In this document: piece by piece, positions 53,121 to 63,717 of the stretch
Layout of the letters: each line of letters starts with the position of its first letter
Position numbering within the stretch: position 1 is the stretch's first letter
NCBI GenBank assembly: GCA_947501215.1
Contig: CANMUS010000002.1
Span: 248,001-312,000 of the forward strand
From: an uncultured Erythrobacter sp.
GTDB taxonomy: Bacteria > Pseudomonadota > Alphaproteobacteria > Sphingomonadales > Sphingomonadaceae
DNA length: 64,000 nucleotides
Direction: 5' to 3'
The notes under the pieces: generated by a model
Told to the model about the DNA's origin: nothing
The model's database searches: none
The model's input: the letters and a program-made list of their open reading frames with translations, nothing else
Translations under genes and position numbers: made by a program

Positions 53121-54919
53121 CCCCGATACAGCCCGTCCAGCCGCTCGCCGTAGCGTTCCTTGATCTTGTGGCGGCGGATTTTCATCGAGGGGGTCATTTC
53201 TTCGTTCTCAATGGTGAAGGGCTCGTCCGCAATCGCGAACTGCCGGACCTTTTCGACCACCGACAGGTCCTTGTTCACCCGGTCGACTGCGGCGCGGACG
53301 GCGGCCTTGAATTCGGGCAGGTCCTGCAACTCCTTGCAGTCGAACTTCTTGCCTTGCGCCTGGCACCATTCGAGCTGCCATTCGGGATCGGGCACGATCA
53401 GGCCGACGATGTAGGGCCGCTTGTCGCCCGCAACCATGGCCTGACCGATCTCGGGCTGCAGGGTCAACATGCCTTCGACCTTCTGCGGGGCGATATTGTC
53501 GCCCTTGTCGTTGACGATCATGTCCTTCTTGCGGTCGGTGATTACGATCCGGCCCTTGTCGTCGAGATGGCCGATATCGCCGGTATGCAGCCAGCCGTCC
53601 CTGATGGTCCGCTCGGTCTCGCCCTGGTTCTGCCAGTAGCCATGCATCACGAGCTCGCCGCGGCAGAGGATTTCGCCATCCTCGGCGATCTTGATGTCGA
53701 CGCCGCGCATCGGCGGGCCGACCGTGTCCATCTTGATGCCGGCGGCGGGGCGATTGCAGCTGATGACCGGCCCGGCCTCGGTCTGGCCGTAGCCCTGTAG
53801 CATGGTGAGGCCCATCGATTCGAAGAATACGCCGACTTCGGGATTGAGCGGCGCGCCGCCCGACACCATCGCCTTCATCCGTCCGCCGAACCGCTGGCGG
53901 ATCTTCGGCTTGAGGAGTTTGCCGATCACGAAGTCCTTCGCGCCGTCGCCGAATTGCTTGCGCCCTTCCGCCCGCCGCTCGCCGACTTCCAAGGCGGTGT
54001 TCATCAGTTTTTCTGCCAGTCCGCCCTGCTTCTGGACCTGCTTCATGATCCGCGTGCGCAGCACCTCGAACAGGCGCGGGACGACGACCATGATGGTCGG
54101 CCTGGTTTCCTCGATATTGCTGGCGAGCTTTTCCAGCCCTTCCGCATAATAGATCTGCGCGCCGACGCCGATCGGCAGGTACTGGCCGCCGGTATGCTCA
54201 TAGGCATGGCTGAGCGGCAGGAAGGAGAGGAAACGCTCGTCATCGTCGATGCCGAAATCCTCGCTCAGGATTTCCGCCGCCCCGGCAGCATTGCACAAGA
54301 TCGCACCGTGATGCTGCTTGACCCCGCGCGGCGCGCCGCCGGTGCCACTGGTGTAGATGATGCAGGCGGTGTCGCCGCGACCGATGGACGCGATCCGCTG
54401 GTCGACAGCCTTGCGCGCGGCAGCGGCATCTCCGGCAGTCATCTTCTCCCAGGTATGGAATTCGAAACTGCCCGATTGCTGGCGGTGGAGGTCTTCTATG
54501 CCGATGACGTGTTCCGCCACGCCCGATGCCTGCAGCGCGCCATGCAAGGGGCGCAGCAGCTTCTCGGTCGATACGATGACCGCCTTGGCGCCCGAATTGT
54601 CGAGGATGTGGACGTGATCGCGCTCGGTATTGGTGACATAGGTCGGCACGGTGATGCAGCCAGCCGCCATGATTGCGAGGTCGGCGATGCACCATTCGGG
54701 ACGGTTCTCGGAGACGAGGCACACCCGGTCTCCATCGCGCAGGCCGAGCGCGCGCAGGTTCTCGGCCAGCAGGCAGACCCGGTTGGCGGCTTCGGCCCAG
54801 CTGATCGTCTGCCAGCTTCCGTCGATCTTGGCGCCGAGGAAGGCCCTGTCGCCCTTTTCGTCGGCGCGCTTCAGGAAAAGCTCGACGAGATTGTTCGCTG
54901 TATCGATGTCGGCCAGCAC
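53117..54919 (-). CDS. fadD: long-chain acyl-CoA synthetase (AMP-forming)
   Basis: 600 residues of the ANL superfamily. The AMP-binding P-loop CIIYTSGTGGAPRGVKQHH is near residue 188, LSFLPLSHAYEHTGGQYL near 230, the adenylate motif LQGYGQTEAGPVIS near 382, and hinge GDIGHLDDKGRIVITDRKKD near 480. It activates long-chain fatty acids with CoA. GTG start. A small GC hairpin lies between it and the upstream gamma-glutamyltransferase. Confidence 0.93.
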   Translation of the reverse strand: MLADIDTANNLVELFLKRADEKGDRAFLGAKIDGSWQTISWAEAANRVCLLAENLRALGLRDGDRVCLVSENRPEWCIADLAIMAAGCITVPTYVTNTERDHVHILDNSGAKAVIVSTEKLLRPLHGALQASGVAEHVIGIEDLHRQQSGSFEFHTWEKMTAGDAAAARKAVDQRIASIGRGDTACIIYTSGTGGAPRGVKQHHGAILCNAAGAAEILSEDFGIDDDERFLSFLPLSHAYEHTGGQYLPIGVGAQIYYAEGLEKLASNIEETRPTIMVVVPRLFEVLRTRIMKQVQKQGGLAEKLMNTALEVGERRAEGRKQFGDGAKDFVIGKLLKPKIRQRFGGRMKAMVSGGAPLNPEVGVFFESMGLTMLQGYGQTEAGPVISCNRPAAGIKMDTVGPPMRGVDIKIAEDGEILCRGELVMHGYWQNQGETERTIRDGWLHTGDIGHLDDKGRIVITDRKKDMIVNDKGDNIAPQKVEGMLTLQPEIGQAMVAGDKRPYIVGLIVPDPEWQLEWCQAQGKKFDCKELQDLPEFKAAVRAAVDRVNKDLSVVEKVRQFAIADEPFTIENEEMTPSMKIRRHKIKERYGERLDGLYRG

Positions 54920-54951
54920 GGCTCCGCTCCTCGAAGTAGTGTAGGGTCTGC

Positions 54952-54970
54952 GCCCCGTTGAGCGCGGGGC
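54952..54970 (-). terminator. possible hairpin after gamma-glutamyltransferase
   Basis: GCCCCG (54952-54957) and CGGGGC (54965-54970) form a 6-base stem with a 7-base loop, 38 bases after the ggt stop on the minus strand. There is no T-run, so the call is weak. Confidence 0.3.
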
Positions 54971-55008
54971 TTAAGCGTCCGGCATCGTCACGGCAAGCGG
55001 CGGCGCGA

Positions 55009-56727
55009 TCACGGCGTCTCCAGCTGGCCTTCGAGCCGCGGATCGCGGGCGCCCACCCAGCCGTTGGCGCCGCGCAGGATCGCGCCCGCCTTGACCGGCG
55101 CCTCGCGGATCATGACGTCGCCATGGCCCAGCGCGCGAAAGGCATCGGCCTGTGCTTCGAGCCAGGTGCCCTCTTCCAGCAGCACACGGTCCCCGAAGGC
55201 CATCAGGAACGGCAGGCCGAGCGCCTCTTCCGCGTCTAGGCCGAAATCGATCGCCCCGATGATGCTGCGCGCGGTTTGCACCGGGATCGTGCCCCCGCCC
55301 GCTGCGCCGACCACCATGAAGGGCTGGCCGGAGGGATCGTAAGCGAGGCTGGGGGACATCGAGCTGCGCGGTCGCTTGCCCGGTTCGACGCGATTGGCGA
55401 CCAGCCGCCCGTCCACCTCCGGCGCGCGGCTGAAATCGGTGAGCTCGTTGTTGAGGTAGAAGCCGCCGACCATCAGGCCCGAACCGAACGGCCCCTCGAC
55501 GGTCGAGGTATAGCTGACCATGGTTCCTGCATCGTCGACCACCGCGAAGTGCGTGGTGCCTTGCTCCTCCGGCTCGTCGCCGTCGGCAAGCGCTTGCGGT
55601 GCGCCCGGCGGCGTACCGGCAGTAACTTCGCCCATGGTGCTGTCGGCGGAAATCAGCGCCGAGCGCGAGGCGAGGTAGTCCGGATCGACGAGGCCGCGCG
55701 CCGGAACGGATACGAAATCGCTGTCGGCCGCGTAAAGCTCGCGATCCGCATACGCGAGGCGCTGGGATTCGAGGAAGAGGTGCCAGGTGACCGGATTTTC
55801 GGCACCCAGCGCGGTCAGGTCGAACCGCTCCAGCTGACCGAGGATTTGCAGCACGACGATCCCGCCCGATGTCGGCGGCCCCATAGAGCAGACGCGATAG
55901 CCGCGATAATCGCCGCACAGCGCGTCGCGCTCCTTTGCTTCGTAGGCGGCGACGTCCGCGGCGGTCATCGCGCCAGCTCGCGGCGTGTCCGCGGCGACGG
56001 TCGCGGCGATCTCCGCGGCGAGATCGCCGGAATAGAACGCGGATCTGCCCCCTGCGGCAATCGCCTCGAAGGTCCGGGCGAGCGGCTCGTTCACGACACG
56101 CGTGCCGACGGCCAGCGGCTCGCCGGCTGCGTCGTAAAACAGCGCCCGGCCGCTCTCGCTGAACGCCGCGCGGTTCTTTGCGCTCGTCAGCGAATTGTGC
56201 ATGCGCGGATTGATTTCGAAGCCGTCTCGGGCCAGCGCGATCGCCGGTCCGAACAGTTCCGCCCAGGGCAAGCGTCCATGCTCGGCATGTGCCTTTGCCG
56301 CCAGCGCGATATTGCCCGGCACGCCGACGCTGAGACCGCTGCGGACCGATTCGATGAACGGTGGCAATTCACCGTCCTCGCCGAGGAACCACTCAGGCGT
56401 TGCGCCGGACGGAGCGGTTTCGCGCCCGTCGTAGCTGGTCACGGCTCCATCAAGCGTGCCGCGAACCATGAAGCCGCCTCCTCCGATGCCCGAACTCTGC
56501 GGCTCGACTACGGTGAGGGCGAGCATGGTCGCGATGGCTGCGTCCGTTGCGCTACCGCCTTTGCGCAGAATGCTCTCCCCGGCCTCCTGCGCGCGCGGAT
56601 CGGCGGCGCTGACCGCCCAGCTCGGCGTCGGGGTAACAGCAACGTTTTCAGGCGCGGTATCGGCAGGATAGGTGGCGCAACCGGCGAGCGGGAGCGCGAG
56701 AAGCGAAGCGAGTGTGAGGCGGTTCAT
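55009..56727 (-). CDS. ggt: gamma-glutamyltransferase, lipoprotein type
   Basis: 572 residues. The N-terminus MNRLTLASLLALPLAGCATY is a lipoprotein signal with lipobox LAGC (Cys17). The large-subunit region has SSGIGGGGFMVRG and the autoprocessing site is EQGTTHFAVVDDAGTMVSYT near residue 395, where the Thr of GTTHFAVVD becomes the nucleophile of the small subunit. GGTs cleave gamma-glutamyl bonds, as in glutathione, and the family also includes CapD of poly-gamma-glutamate systems. 11 bases separate it from pyrD upstream on the same strand, so they may be co-transcribed. Confidence 0.93.
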   Translation of the reverse strand: MNRLTLASLLALPLAGCATYPADTAPENVAVTPTPSWAVSAADPRAQEAGESILRKGGSATDAAIATMLALTVVEPQSSGIGGGGFMVRGTLDGAVTSYDGRETAPSGATPEWFLGEDGELPPFIESVRSGLSVGVPGNIALAAKAHAEHGRLPWAELFGPAIALARDGFEINPRMHNSLTSAKNRAAFSESGRALFYDAAGEPLAVGTRVVNEPLARTFEAIAAGGRSAFYSGDLAAEIAATVAADTPRAGAMTAADVAAYEAKERDALCGDYRGYRVCSMGPPTSGGIVVLQILGQLERFDLTALGAENPVTWHLFLESQRLAYADRELYAADSDFVSVPARGLVDPDYLASRSALISADSTMGEVTAGTPPGAPQALADGDEPEEQGTTHFAVVDDAGTMVSYTSTVEGPFGSGLMVGGFYLNNELTDFSRAPEVDGRLVANRVEPGKRPRSSMSPSLAYDPSGQPFMVVGAAGGGTIPVQTARSIIGAIDFGLDAEEALGLPFLMAFGDRVLLEEGTWLEAQADAFRALGHGDVMIREAPVKAGAILRGANGWVGARDPRLEGQLETP

Positions 56728-56738
56728 GCGGCCGCTTG

Positions 56739-57776
56739 CTATTCGCTTCCGACCGCTTCGGCAATCGAAGCGAAGCCGTCACGCTGCATCATCCGCTCCA
56801 GGCCGCGGAGGATGCGCCGCGGCAGGCCCGGCCCTTCATAGACCATCGCACTATAAAGCTGCACCAGGCTGGCACCGGCGCGGATGCGCGCCCAAGCATC
56901 CTCTGCGCTGGCGATTCCGCCGACTCCCACCAGCGGAAGCGCGCCGCCCGTGGCTCTGCGGAAGTCACGCAATCGCCGTTGTGCGAGGTCGCGCAGCGGC
57001 TTGCCGGACAGGCCGCCCGTTTCCCTCGCATCGGGCGATCGCAGCGCCGGGCGCTGGATGGTCGTATTGGAGACGATCAGCGCGCCGAGACCCTTATCTA
57101 TCGCAATGCGCGCGATCGCGTCGATGTCCGCATGCTTGAGGTCCGGCGCGACTTTCAGGAACACCGGTGGGCCGTTGCTGCCCCGGGCCTCCAGCACGGC
57201 ATCGAGCAGGCCGGTCAGCGCGCCTTCATCCTGCAGCGCGCGCAGACCGGGCGTGTTGGGGCTGGAAATGTTGACCGCTAGATAGGATGCCAGCGGCGCC
57301 ATGATGCGGGTCATTTCCGCGTAATCGGCAGTCCGGTCCTCGCTGTCCTTGTTCGCGCCAACATTTACACCGACGATTCCGGGGCGACCTCGCCGCGCTT
57401 CGAGTCGCCCGCGCGCTATCTCCGACCCGGCATTGTTGAAGCCCATCCGGTTGATCACCGCACGGTCCTCGATCAGGCGGAACAGGCGCGGTTTGGGATT
57501 GCCGGCTTGCGGGCGCGGAGTGAGCGATCCGACCTCGGTAAATCCGAAACCCAGCCCCAGCAGCTGGTCGGGCACTTCGACATCCTTGTCGAAGCCGGCT
57601 GCCATGCCGAGAGGGTTGGGAAAGTCGATCCCGGCAACGCTAATGCACAGCGCGCTCTCCCGCGCCTGGCTGCCGTCAGTGCGGATCGGCATCGCCGCCA
57701 GCGCCCGGATCGTCAGCCGATGGGCGCGCTCCGGGTCGAGCAGGAAAAGGGCGGGACGCGCGAGATCGAACAGCAT
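56739..57776 (-). CDS. pyrD: dihydroorotate dehydrogenase (quinone), class 2
   Basis: 345 residues. The N-terminal helices (MLFDLARPALFLLDPERAHR) are the membrane/quinone contact of class 2 enzymes. NPLGMAAGFDKDVEVPDQLL and FTEVGSLTPRPQAGNPKPRL bind FMN, and NISSPNTPGL is the active-site loop with the catalytic Ser. It oxidises dihydroorotate in pyrimidine synthesis. The frame is open to 57893, but ATG 57776 is the family start. The 340-base gap upstream, to the AraC-type gene, contains the orphan terminator and possible small RNA described below. Confidence 0.95.
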   Translation of the reverse strand: MLFDLARPALFLLDPERAHRLTIRALAAMPIRTDGSQARESALCISVAGIDFPNPLGMAAGFDKDVEVPDQLLGLGFGFTEVGSLTPRPQAGNPKPRLFRLIEDRAVINRMGFNNAGSEIARGRLEARRGRPGIVGVNVGANKDSEDRTADYAEMTRIMAPLASYLAVNISSPNTPGLRALQDEGALTGLLDAVLEARGSNGPPVFLKVAPDLKHADIDAIARIAIDKGLGALIVSNTTIQRPALRSPDARETGGLSGKPLRDLAQRRLRDFRRATGGALPLVGVGGIASAEDAWARIRAGASLVQLYSAMVYEGPGLPRRILRGLERMMQRDGFASIAEAVGSE

Positions 57777-57900
57777 GGCGCGCCTATGGCGAAGGCCCGC
57801 AAACTTGTCGAGATTCCGCGCAATGGCCGGTCTCGTCGGCACATATTGCGCGCCATCAGTAACGAATTTTGCGATAGTGTCGCTTGCATACAATCAAATG

Positions 57901-58007
57901 TAACAGACTCGGTCTATCACACTCCTGCGACCCGAAGGGCTCGGAGCAGCATTGCAACGAGTTCTCGACTTCAAGGGGCGGCTCTCTATTGGAGCCGCCC
58001 TTTTTTT
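57901..58007 (+). ncRNA. candidate small RNA or leader transcript ending in a strong terminator
   Basis: In the 340-base gap between pyrD and the AraC-type gene, a plausible -10 (TACAAT, 57889-57894, with a weak -35 about 17 bases before it) is followed about 107 bases later by a textbook intrinsic terminator. No open frame of note lies between. The stretch contains TCACACTCCTGCGACCCG and AAGGGCTCGGAGC, which could form a small internal stem. It could be a free small RNA, or an attenuated leader of the AraC-type gene whose TTG start is 110 bases past the terminator. Confidence 0.4.
57976..58007 (+). terminator. strong intrinsic terminator without an upstream gene
   Basis: GGGCGGCTC (57976-57984) and GAGCCGCCC (57992-58000) form a perfect 9-base stem with a 7-base loop, directly followed by seven T (58001-58007). 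This is the best intrinsic terminator in the window, yet no plus-strand gene ends nearby. Confidence 0.85.
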
Positions 58008-58116
58008 CAGCTGTCATGCGCATGGGGGGCTGGATTGTTTGTTGACAGCGGGTTGCGCTTCGCAGCAATGACGTATTTATACAATTCGCTACGGGGGCAA
58101 AGCGGCGGGGGCGCAC

Positions 58117-59031
58117 TTGGCTGAAAGTTCGACAGACGAAGAGCAGCATCTTTTCAATTTCGTCGCCGCACCCGACGATCTTTCGCGGTACCTGAACTCT
58201 CTTTACGTCTGGCGCTGTGATGACAGCGATCTGGTCGATGTCCTGCCGGCCTATTCCGGCCAGATGACGGCCTTTGTCGAAGGCGTCGGCCGGATGCAAT
58301 TCGACGACGGCCAGGTCGGCGAGACGAGCGACGCGTTCTTCCTCGCCCCGCTTTGCCAGGCGCGCGAATTCCATATCAAGGGTCCCGCCAAGATGTTCGG
58401 GGTGTCGCTGAACTTCCGCGGCTGGGCCGCGATGACCGGCTTGCCGGTGAACGACCACCACGACTGCTTCCTGGAGCCGGACCGTGTGCTGAGCGAGGAT
58501 CGCGCAAAAGTGTTCGAAGGCTTGGCGCAGCGCTGGCGCAAGGGCGAACTCGACGACGAGGGCATTCTCGATGCCATGGCCGATGTCGTGCGGCACAGCC
58601 TTTCGCGCCTGCCGGAGGCACATCTTAACGTCATCGACCGGACGCTGGAATGGCTGTCGGCCTCCTTCCGGCCGGATCTGGAAGAACTGTACGAGAGCTT
58701 GCCCTATTCGCGGCGGCAGGTGCAGCGACTCGTGGCGCAATTCTTCGGACAGTCCCCCGTGCGGCTCGTCCGGCGCTATCGCGCAGTCCGCGCGGCGACC
58801 CTTCTTTCGCTGCCGGAGCTTTCGGAGGAAATGGAGGCTGACATCCGCGAGGCCTTTTACGACCAGGCGCACCTCATCAAGGAAATCCGCTTCTTCACCG
58901 GGCGGACGCCGAAGCGGCTGCTGCCGAAGGGTGCGTCGCCCGTCCGCGACATGCTCGGGCCGCAAGGCTACGGTTCGGTCGACCTGTTCGGATCGGGCGA
59001 AGCCAAGCAGCTCGGCAAGGAAATCCGCTAG
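58117..59031 (+). CDS. AraC-family transcriptional regulator
   Basis: 304 residues. The N-terminal part (about 1-170) resembles the sensing domain of AraC-type regulators without a recognised ligand motif. The C-terminal AraC helix-turn-helix pair runs from about 185 to 280: LYESLPYSRRQVQRLVAQFF, then SPVRLVRRYRAVRAATLLSL, and FYDQAHLIKEIRFFTGRTPK, the typical second HTH. TTG start with a GGGGG stretch ahead and no ATG available upstream. Target unknown. The orphan terminator at 57976 lies in its upstream region. Confidence 0.88.
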   Translation: MAESSTDEEQHLFNFVAAPDDLSRYLNSLYVWRCDDSDLVDVLPAYSGQMTAFVEGVGRMQFDDGQVGETSDAFFLAPLCQAREFHIKGPAKMFGVSLNFRGWAAMTGLPVNDHHDCFLEPDRVLSEDRAKVFEGLAQRWRKGELDDEGILDAMADVVRHSLSRLPEAHLNVIDRTLEWLSASFRPDLEELYESLPYSRRQVQRLVAQFFGQSPVRLVRRYRAVRAATLLSLPELSEEMEADIREAFYDQAHLIKEIRFFTGRTPKRLLPKGASPVRDMLGPQGYGSVDLFGSGEAKQLGKEIR

Positions 59032-59132
59032 CTGCTAACGACTCGCAACTGGCGGAAATGCGTTGAAAATGCGCGTCTCGGCCATTAGCTCGGCAATCGG
59101 AACGATTTGGTCCGATTTAATACGAACGAGCT

Positions 59133-59539
59133 ATGCGCCTATCCAATCTTGCAGACTATGCTGTCGTCACGATGTGCGCCGCGTCGCGCCATTGTGGGGG
59201 TGTGCGGACGAATGCTGCGGAACTGGCGGGAGAGACGGGACTGCCTCTGCCGACGGTGCAGAAGCTGGTGAGCAAGCTCTCGGCGGCCGGGCTCATCCGC
59301 TCGACACGCGGTGCGGGCGGCGGCTTGCAACTGGCGCGCCCGGCGGCGGCGATCAGCGTGGCGGATATCGTCGAGGCCGTCGAAGGACCGATCGCTTTGA
59401 CCGCCTGCGTCGAAGGCACGGAATGCTCGGTCGAGCATGAATGCTCTGTCAAGCCGCACTGGCCGGTCGTGAACGATGCATTGCGCGGCGCGCTGGCGGC
59501 CATTCCGCTGACGCAGCTCGCACGAATGGAAGAAATGGC

Positions 59540-59543
<4 letters not shown>
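59133..59543 (+). CDS. Rrf2-family iron-sulfur regulator of the suf operon
   Basis: 136 residues. A winged helix ([40 protein letters not shown] and the wing [14 protein letters not shown]) is followed by a cysteine cluster in [19 protein letters not shown]. The three Cys at about 92, 98 and 104 are the usual Fe-S ligands. It is the first gene of the suf operon and overlaps sufB by 4 bases, so it probably represses or senses cluster supply like IscR/SufR. The 100-base upstream region contains TTTGGTCCGATTTAATACG, a plausible promoter/operator. Confidence 0.92.
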
Positions 59544-61032
<1,489 letters not shown>

Positions 61033-61036
<4 letters not shown>

Positions 61037-61275
61037 TCTTTAACGCACTCATGGCGGTGACATTCGCGCTCATCGCAATGATTTACCTTTCCCGCCTTTT
61101 CTTCGCGATTAGCAAGCGGAAGGCTTCTTGGCGTAGCGTTGATTACCATCGCTCAGAGCAACCGACACAGTATCGGTTGTTTTTCCTACTTTTTGCTTTC
61201 GTGGGCATGACTTCCGCTTTGTGCGCGATCGCGCTCGGCCATAGCGTTGTCATAAATCTTATCGGGCGTGGATAA
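61033..61275 (+). CDS. small two-TM membrane protein in the suf operon
   Basis: 80 residues with a GTG start overlapping the sufB stop (GTGA) and a stop overlapping the next ATG by one base (TAATG). Two membrane segments: about 2-21 ([20 protein letters not shown]) and about 50-72 ([20 protein letters not shown]), separated by a basic loop with [16 protein letters not shown]. No family recognised. Its A/T-richer codons differ from sufB. The tight coupling argues it is real and co-expressed with suf. Confidence 0.65.
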
Positions 61276-61817
61276 TGACCGACCGCAAAACCCTCCAGCT
61301 TCGCGATCCGTCTGAGACCGCCGACGACACCCCGCCCGCGCTCAAGAAGAAGGGCCGCGGGTGGGAGATTTCGGAGAAGCGACTCGATGCGCTGCATGAT
61401 CGCGCGCGCATTTTGCGGCGGCATTCGACTCCGGCGCACAAGGCATTGGCGAAGAAATTCGCGGAGGCCGACATGGGCCGCTACAAATTTACTCGCCATG
61501 CCGTGGTCGGCAGCGCGATCGTCGATTTCAACTGCCACAACCTCGGCCTCGCCGTGATGATCGACGAGGACGATGCGGACGATACGCTGGCCAAGCGCCG
61601 CGACAAGAGCCTCGAGGCGGTCGACATCCGCGTGATGCGCATCCCCGCCGCCGAAATCCTCGAGAACATGGACGATGTGCTCCAGCGCCTCACCGTCGTG
61701 ATGCGCGAGCGGATCGCCGACAAGAAAGCCCGGGCCCGCGCCCATCGCGAGGCCAATCCCAACCAGCACTATTCGCGCCCGAACCGCACCGGCGGTCCGC
61801 GCAGGAATGACAGGTAA
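61275..61817 (+). CDS. DUF559 (Vsr-like endonuclease fold) protein in the suf operon
   Basis: 180 residues. The core (about 40-145) follows the DUF559 pattern: ARILRRHSTPAHKALAKKFA, GRYKFTRHAVVGSAIVDFNC with the Asp expected at the active site, LAVMIDEDDAD with acidic residues, and VDIRVMRIPAAEILENMDDV. DUF559 proteins share the very-short-patch-repair endonuclease fold; biological roles are mostly unknown. Both tails are basic and low-complexity. The sufC ATG follows the stop directly, so it is translated with the suf genes. Confidence 0.75.
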   Translation: MTDRKTLQLRDPSETADDTPPALKKKGRGWEISEKRLDALHDRARILRRHSTPAHKALAKKFAEADMGRYKFTRHAVVGSAIVDFNCHNLGLAVMIDEDDADDTLAKRRDKSLEAVDIRVMRIPAAEILENMDDVLQRLTVVMRERIADKKARARAHREANPNQHYSRPNRTGGPRRNDR

Positions 61818-62564
61818 ATGCTCGAAATCGAAAACCTCACTGCCGAGATCGACGGCAAGACCATCCTCAACGGCCTCACGCTCACCGTGCCTGCGGGCGA
61901 GGTCCATGCGATCATGGGCCCCAATGGCGCAGGCAAGTCCACGCTGTCCTACGTGCTTGGCGGCCGCCCGGGCTATGAAGTGACCGGCGGCAGCGTGCGC
62001 TTCAACGGCGAGGATCTGCTCGACATGGAGCCGCACGAACGCGCGGCGGCGGGGCTGTTCCTCGGCTTCCAGTATCCGGTCGAGATTCCCGGCGTCTCCA
62101 ATGTGCAGTTTCTGCGCGAGGCGCTGAATTCGCAGCGCAAGGCGCGTGGGGAAGAACCGCTGACCGGCGGCGAATTCCTGAAGCTCGCCAAGGAAAAATC
62201 CGCGCTGCTCAAGCTCGATCCGGAAATGCTCAAACGCCACGTCAACGTCGGCTTCTCCGGCGGCGAGAAGAAGCGTGCGGAGATGGTCCAGATGGGTATT
62301 CTCGACCCGAAATTCGCCGTGCTGGACGAGACCGACTCCGGCCTCGATATCGATGCGCTGCGCGTCGTGGGCGAAGGCATCAATTCGATCATGCGCGCCC
62401 CGGACAAGGCGGTGCTGCTGATCACCCACTACCAGCGCCTGCTCGAAGTGGTGAAGCCTGACAAGGTCTCGATCCTGTCGCAGGGCCGCATCGTCCAGAC
62501 CGGCGGGCCGGAGCTGGCCGTGCGTCTCGAGGAAGAGGGCTACGATGCGGTGATGGCGGCATGA
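61818..62564 (+). CDS. sufC: Fe-S assembly ATPase SufC
   Basis: 248 residues of an ABC ATPase. Walker A is IMGPNGAGKSTLSYVLGGRP (about 33-52), the signature NVGFSGGEKKRAEMVQMGIL (about 143-162), Walker B FAVLDETDSGLDIDALRVVG and the switch His in LLITHYQRLLE. The SufC-specific ETDSGLD motif is intact. It powers the SufBCD scaffold. It begins at the base after the DUF559 stop and overlaps the next gene by 4 bases. Confidence 0.97.
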   Translation: MLEIENLTAEIDGKTILNGLTLTVPAGEVHAIMGPNGAGKSTLSYVLGGRPGYEVTGGSVRFNGEDLLDMEPHERAAAGLFLGFQYPVEIPGVSNVQFLREALNSQRKARGEEPLTGGEFLKLAKEKSALLKLDPEMLKRHVNVGFSGGEKKRAEMVQMGILDPKFAVLDETDSGLDIDALRVVGEGINSIMRAPDKAVLLITHYQRLLEVVKPDKVSILSQGRIVQTGGPELAVRLEEEGYDAVMAA

Positions 62565-62962
62565 GGACGCTCGCGATTGCCCTGATGCTGGCCTCGTCCG
62601 GCGCAGCTGCAGCGCAGGATACCGCGCCCCAGCCCCAGACCGAAGTCGAAGAACAGATCGTCGTCATCGGCGAGCGGATGCACACCTGGAACGGCGGCCT
62701 TGCCAAGGTCGACGGCAAGCTCACCTGCCGCACGAAGAAAAGCAGCGGCGACGAAATGGTCGATGCGATCCGCTGCGGCGCGATGCTGACCTGCATGGGC
62801 GAACTCGCCCCGCAGATCGACGAGGTGATGGCGTCCGACATTGCCCGCAAGGAAAAGCAAGCGCAGGTGCAGGCCATCGCGGAAGGCGCGGTGCCCTGCA
62901 TGGATGCCTATCACAAGACGGCCGTCATGCGCCTCGCGCAGAGCCGGGCAGGCAAGCTATGA
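62561..62962 (+). CDS. small secreted protein between sufC and sufD
   Basis: 133 residues. Signal peptide (1-18, LAIALMLASSGAAAAQD), then a Pro/Gln stretch and a domain with four Cys (in GKLTCRTKK, AIRCGAMLTCMG and VPCMDAYHK). These could form two disulfides or bind metal. No family recognised. Coupled by 4-base overlaps to sufC and sufD, an odd place for a periplasmic protein. Confidence 0.7.
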   Translation: MRTLAIALMLASSGAAAAQDTAPQPQTEVEEQIVVIGERMHTWNGGLAKVDGKLTCRTKKSSGDEMVDAIRCGAMLTCMGELAPQIDEVMASDIARKEKQAQVQAIAEGAVPCMDAYHKTAVMRLAQSRAGKL

Positions 62963-63717
62963 GCGAAACCGCCGATCTCCCCACTCGCAAGGACGAAGCT
63001 TGGCGCTATTCGCGCGTCGAGCGACTGCAGGGCGTGCCGCTCGACGACTGGCGCACCATCGACGTGGCCGCCGGCGAGAACTTTCGCGACACGCTGGTCG
63101 TCGCCGATGGCGAGGCGACCAAACCGACCGAATTGCACCGCTGGCGCGTGACCGTAGGCGAAGGCGCGACCTGCGAGCTCTTCGCCGTTCTCGCCTCCGC
63201 CGAATTCGCGCGGCTGGAGATCGAGGTGGTGCTGAAGAAAGGCGCGCATTTCGAGCTTGGCGGCATCACCGTTGGCGGGCGGGAAACCGTGCGCGAATTC
63301 GTGACTCACATGACCCATGCCGAACCCGAGGCTACCAGCAATCAGGTCGTCCGCGCAGTTCATTGGGGTCACGGAACGGGCAACTTCCTCGGCCGGATCG
63401 ATGTAGTGCGCGATGCGCAGAAGACCGATGCGGCGCAGGACTTCAAGGGGCTGTTGTTGGAAAAGGGCGCAAGCGTAAATGCCGTGCCGCAGCTCGAGAT
63501 TTTCGCCGACGACGTGAAGTGCGCCCACGGCGCCAGCGTCGGCCAGCTGGACGAAAATGCGCGCTTCTACCTGGCCGCGCGCGGCGTCTCGCCGGAGCTT
63601 ACGCAGCGTCTGCTCGCGCAGGCCTTCCTCGGCGATGCGCTGGTCAATCTCGACGACGAGGCTCTGCGCGACGAACTGATGGACGTTGCGCTGGCCAAGG
63701 TGGACCGGAACCTGTGA
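62959..63717 (+). CDS. sufD: Fe-S cluster assembly protein SufD
   Basis: 252 residues. The N-terminus RKDEAWRYSRVERLQGVPLD is typical of SufD. The beta-helix part has TNFLGRIDVVRDAQKTDAAQ-like repeats and the conserved C-terminal region DDVKCAHGASVGQLDENARF. It is shorter than E. coli SufD (about 420), lacking much of the N-terminal helical part, which is common in sphingomonads. Overlaps the upstream small gene and sufS by 4 bases each. Confidence 0.93.
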   Translation: MSETADLPTRKDEAWRYSRVERLQGVPLDDWRTIDVAAGENFRDTLVVADGEATKPTELHRWRVTVGEGATCELFAVLASAEFARLEIEVVLKKGAHFELGGITVGGRETVREFVTHMTHAEPEATSNQVVRAVHWGHGTGNFLGRIDVVRDAQKTDAAQDFKGLLLEKGASVNAVPQLEIFADDVKCAHGASVGQLDENARFYLAARGVSPELTQRLLAQAFLGDALVNLDDEALRDELMDVALAKVDRNL

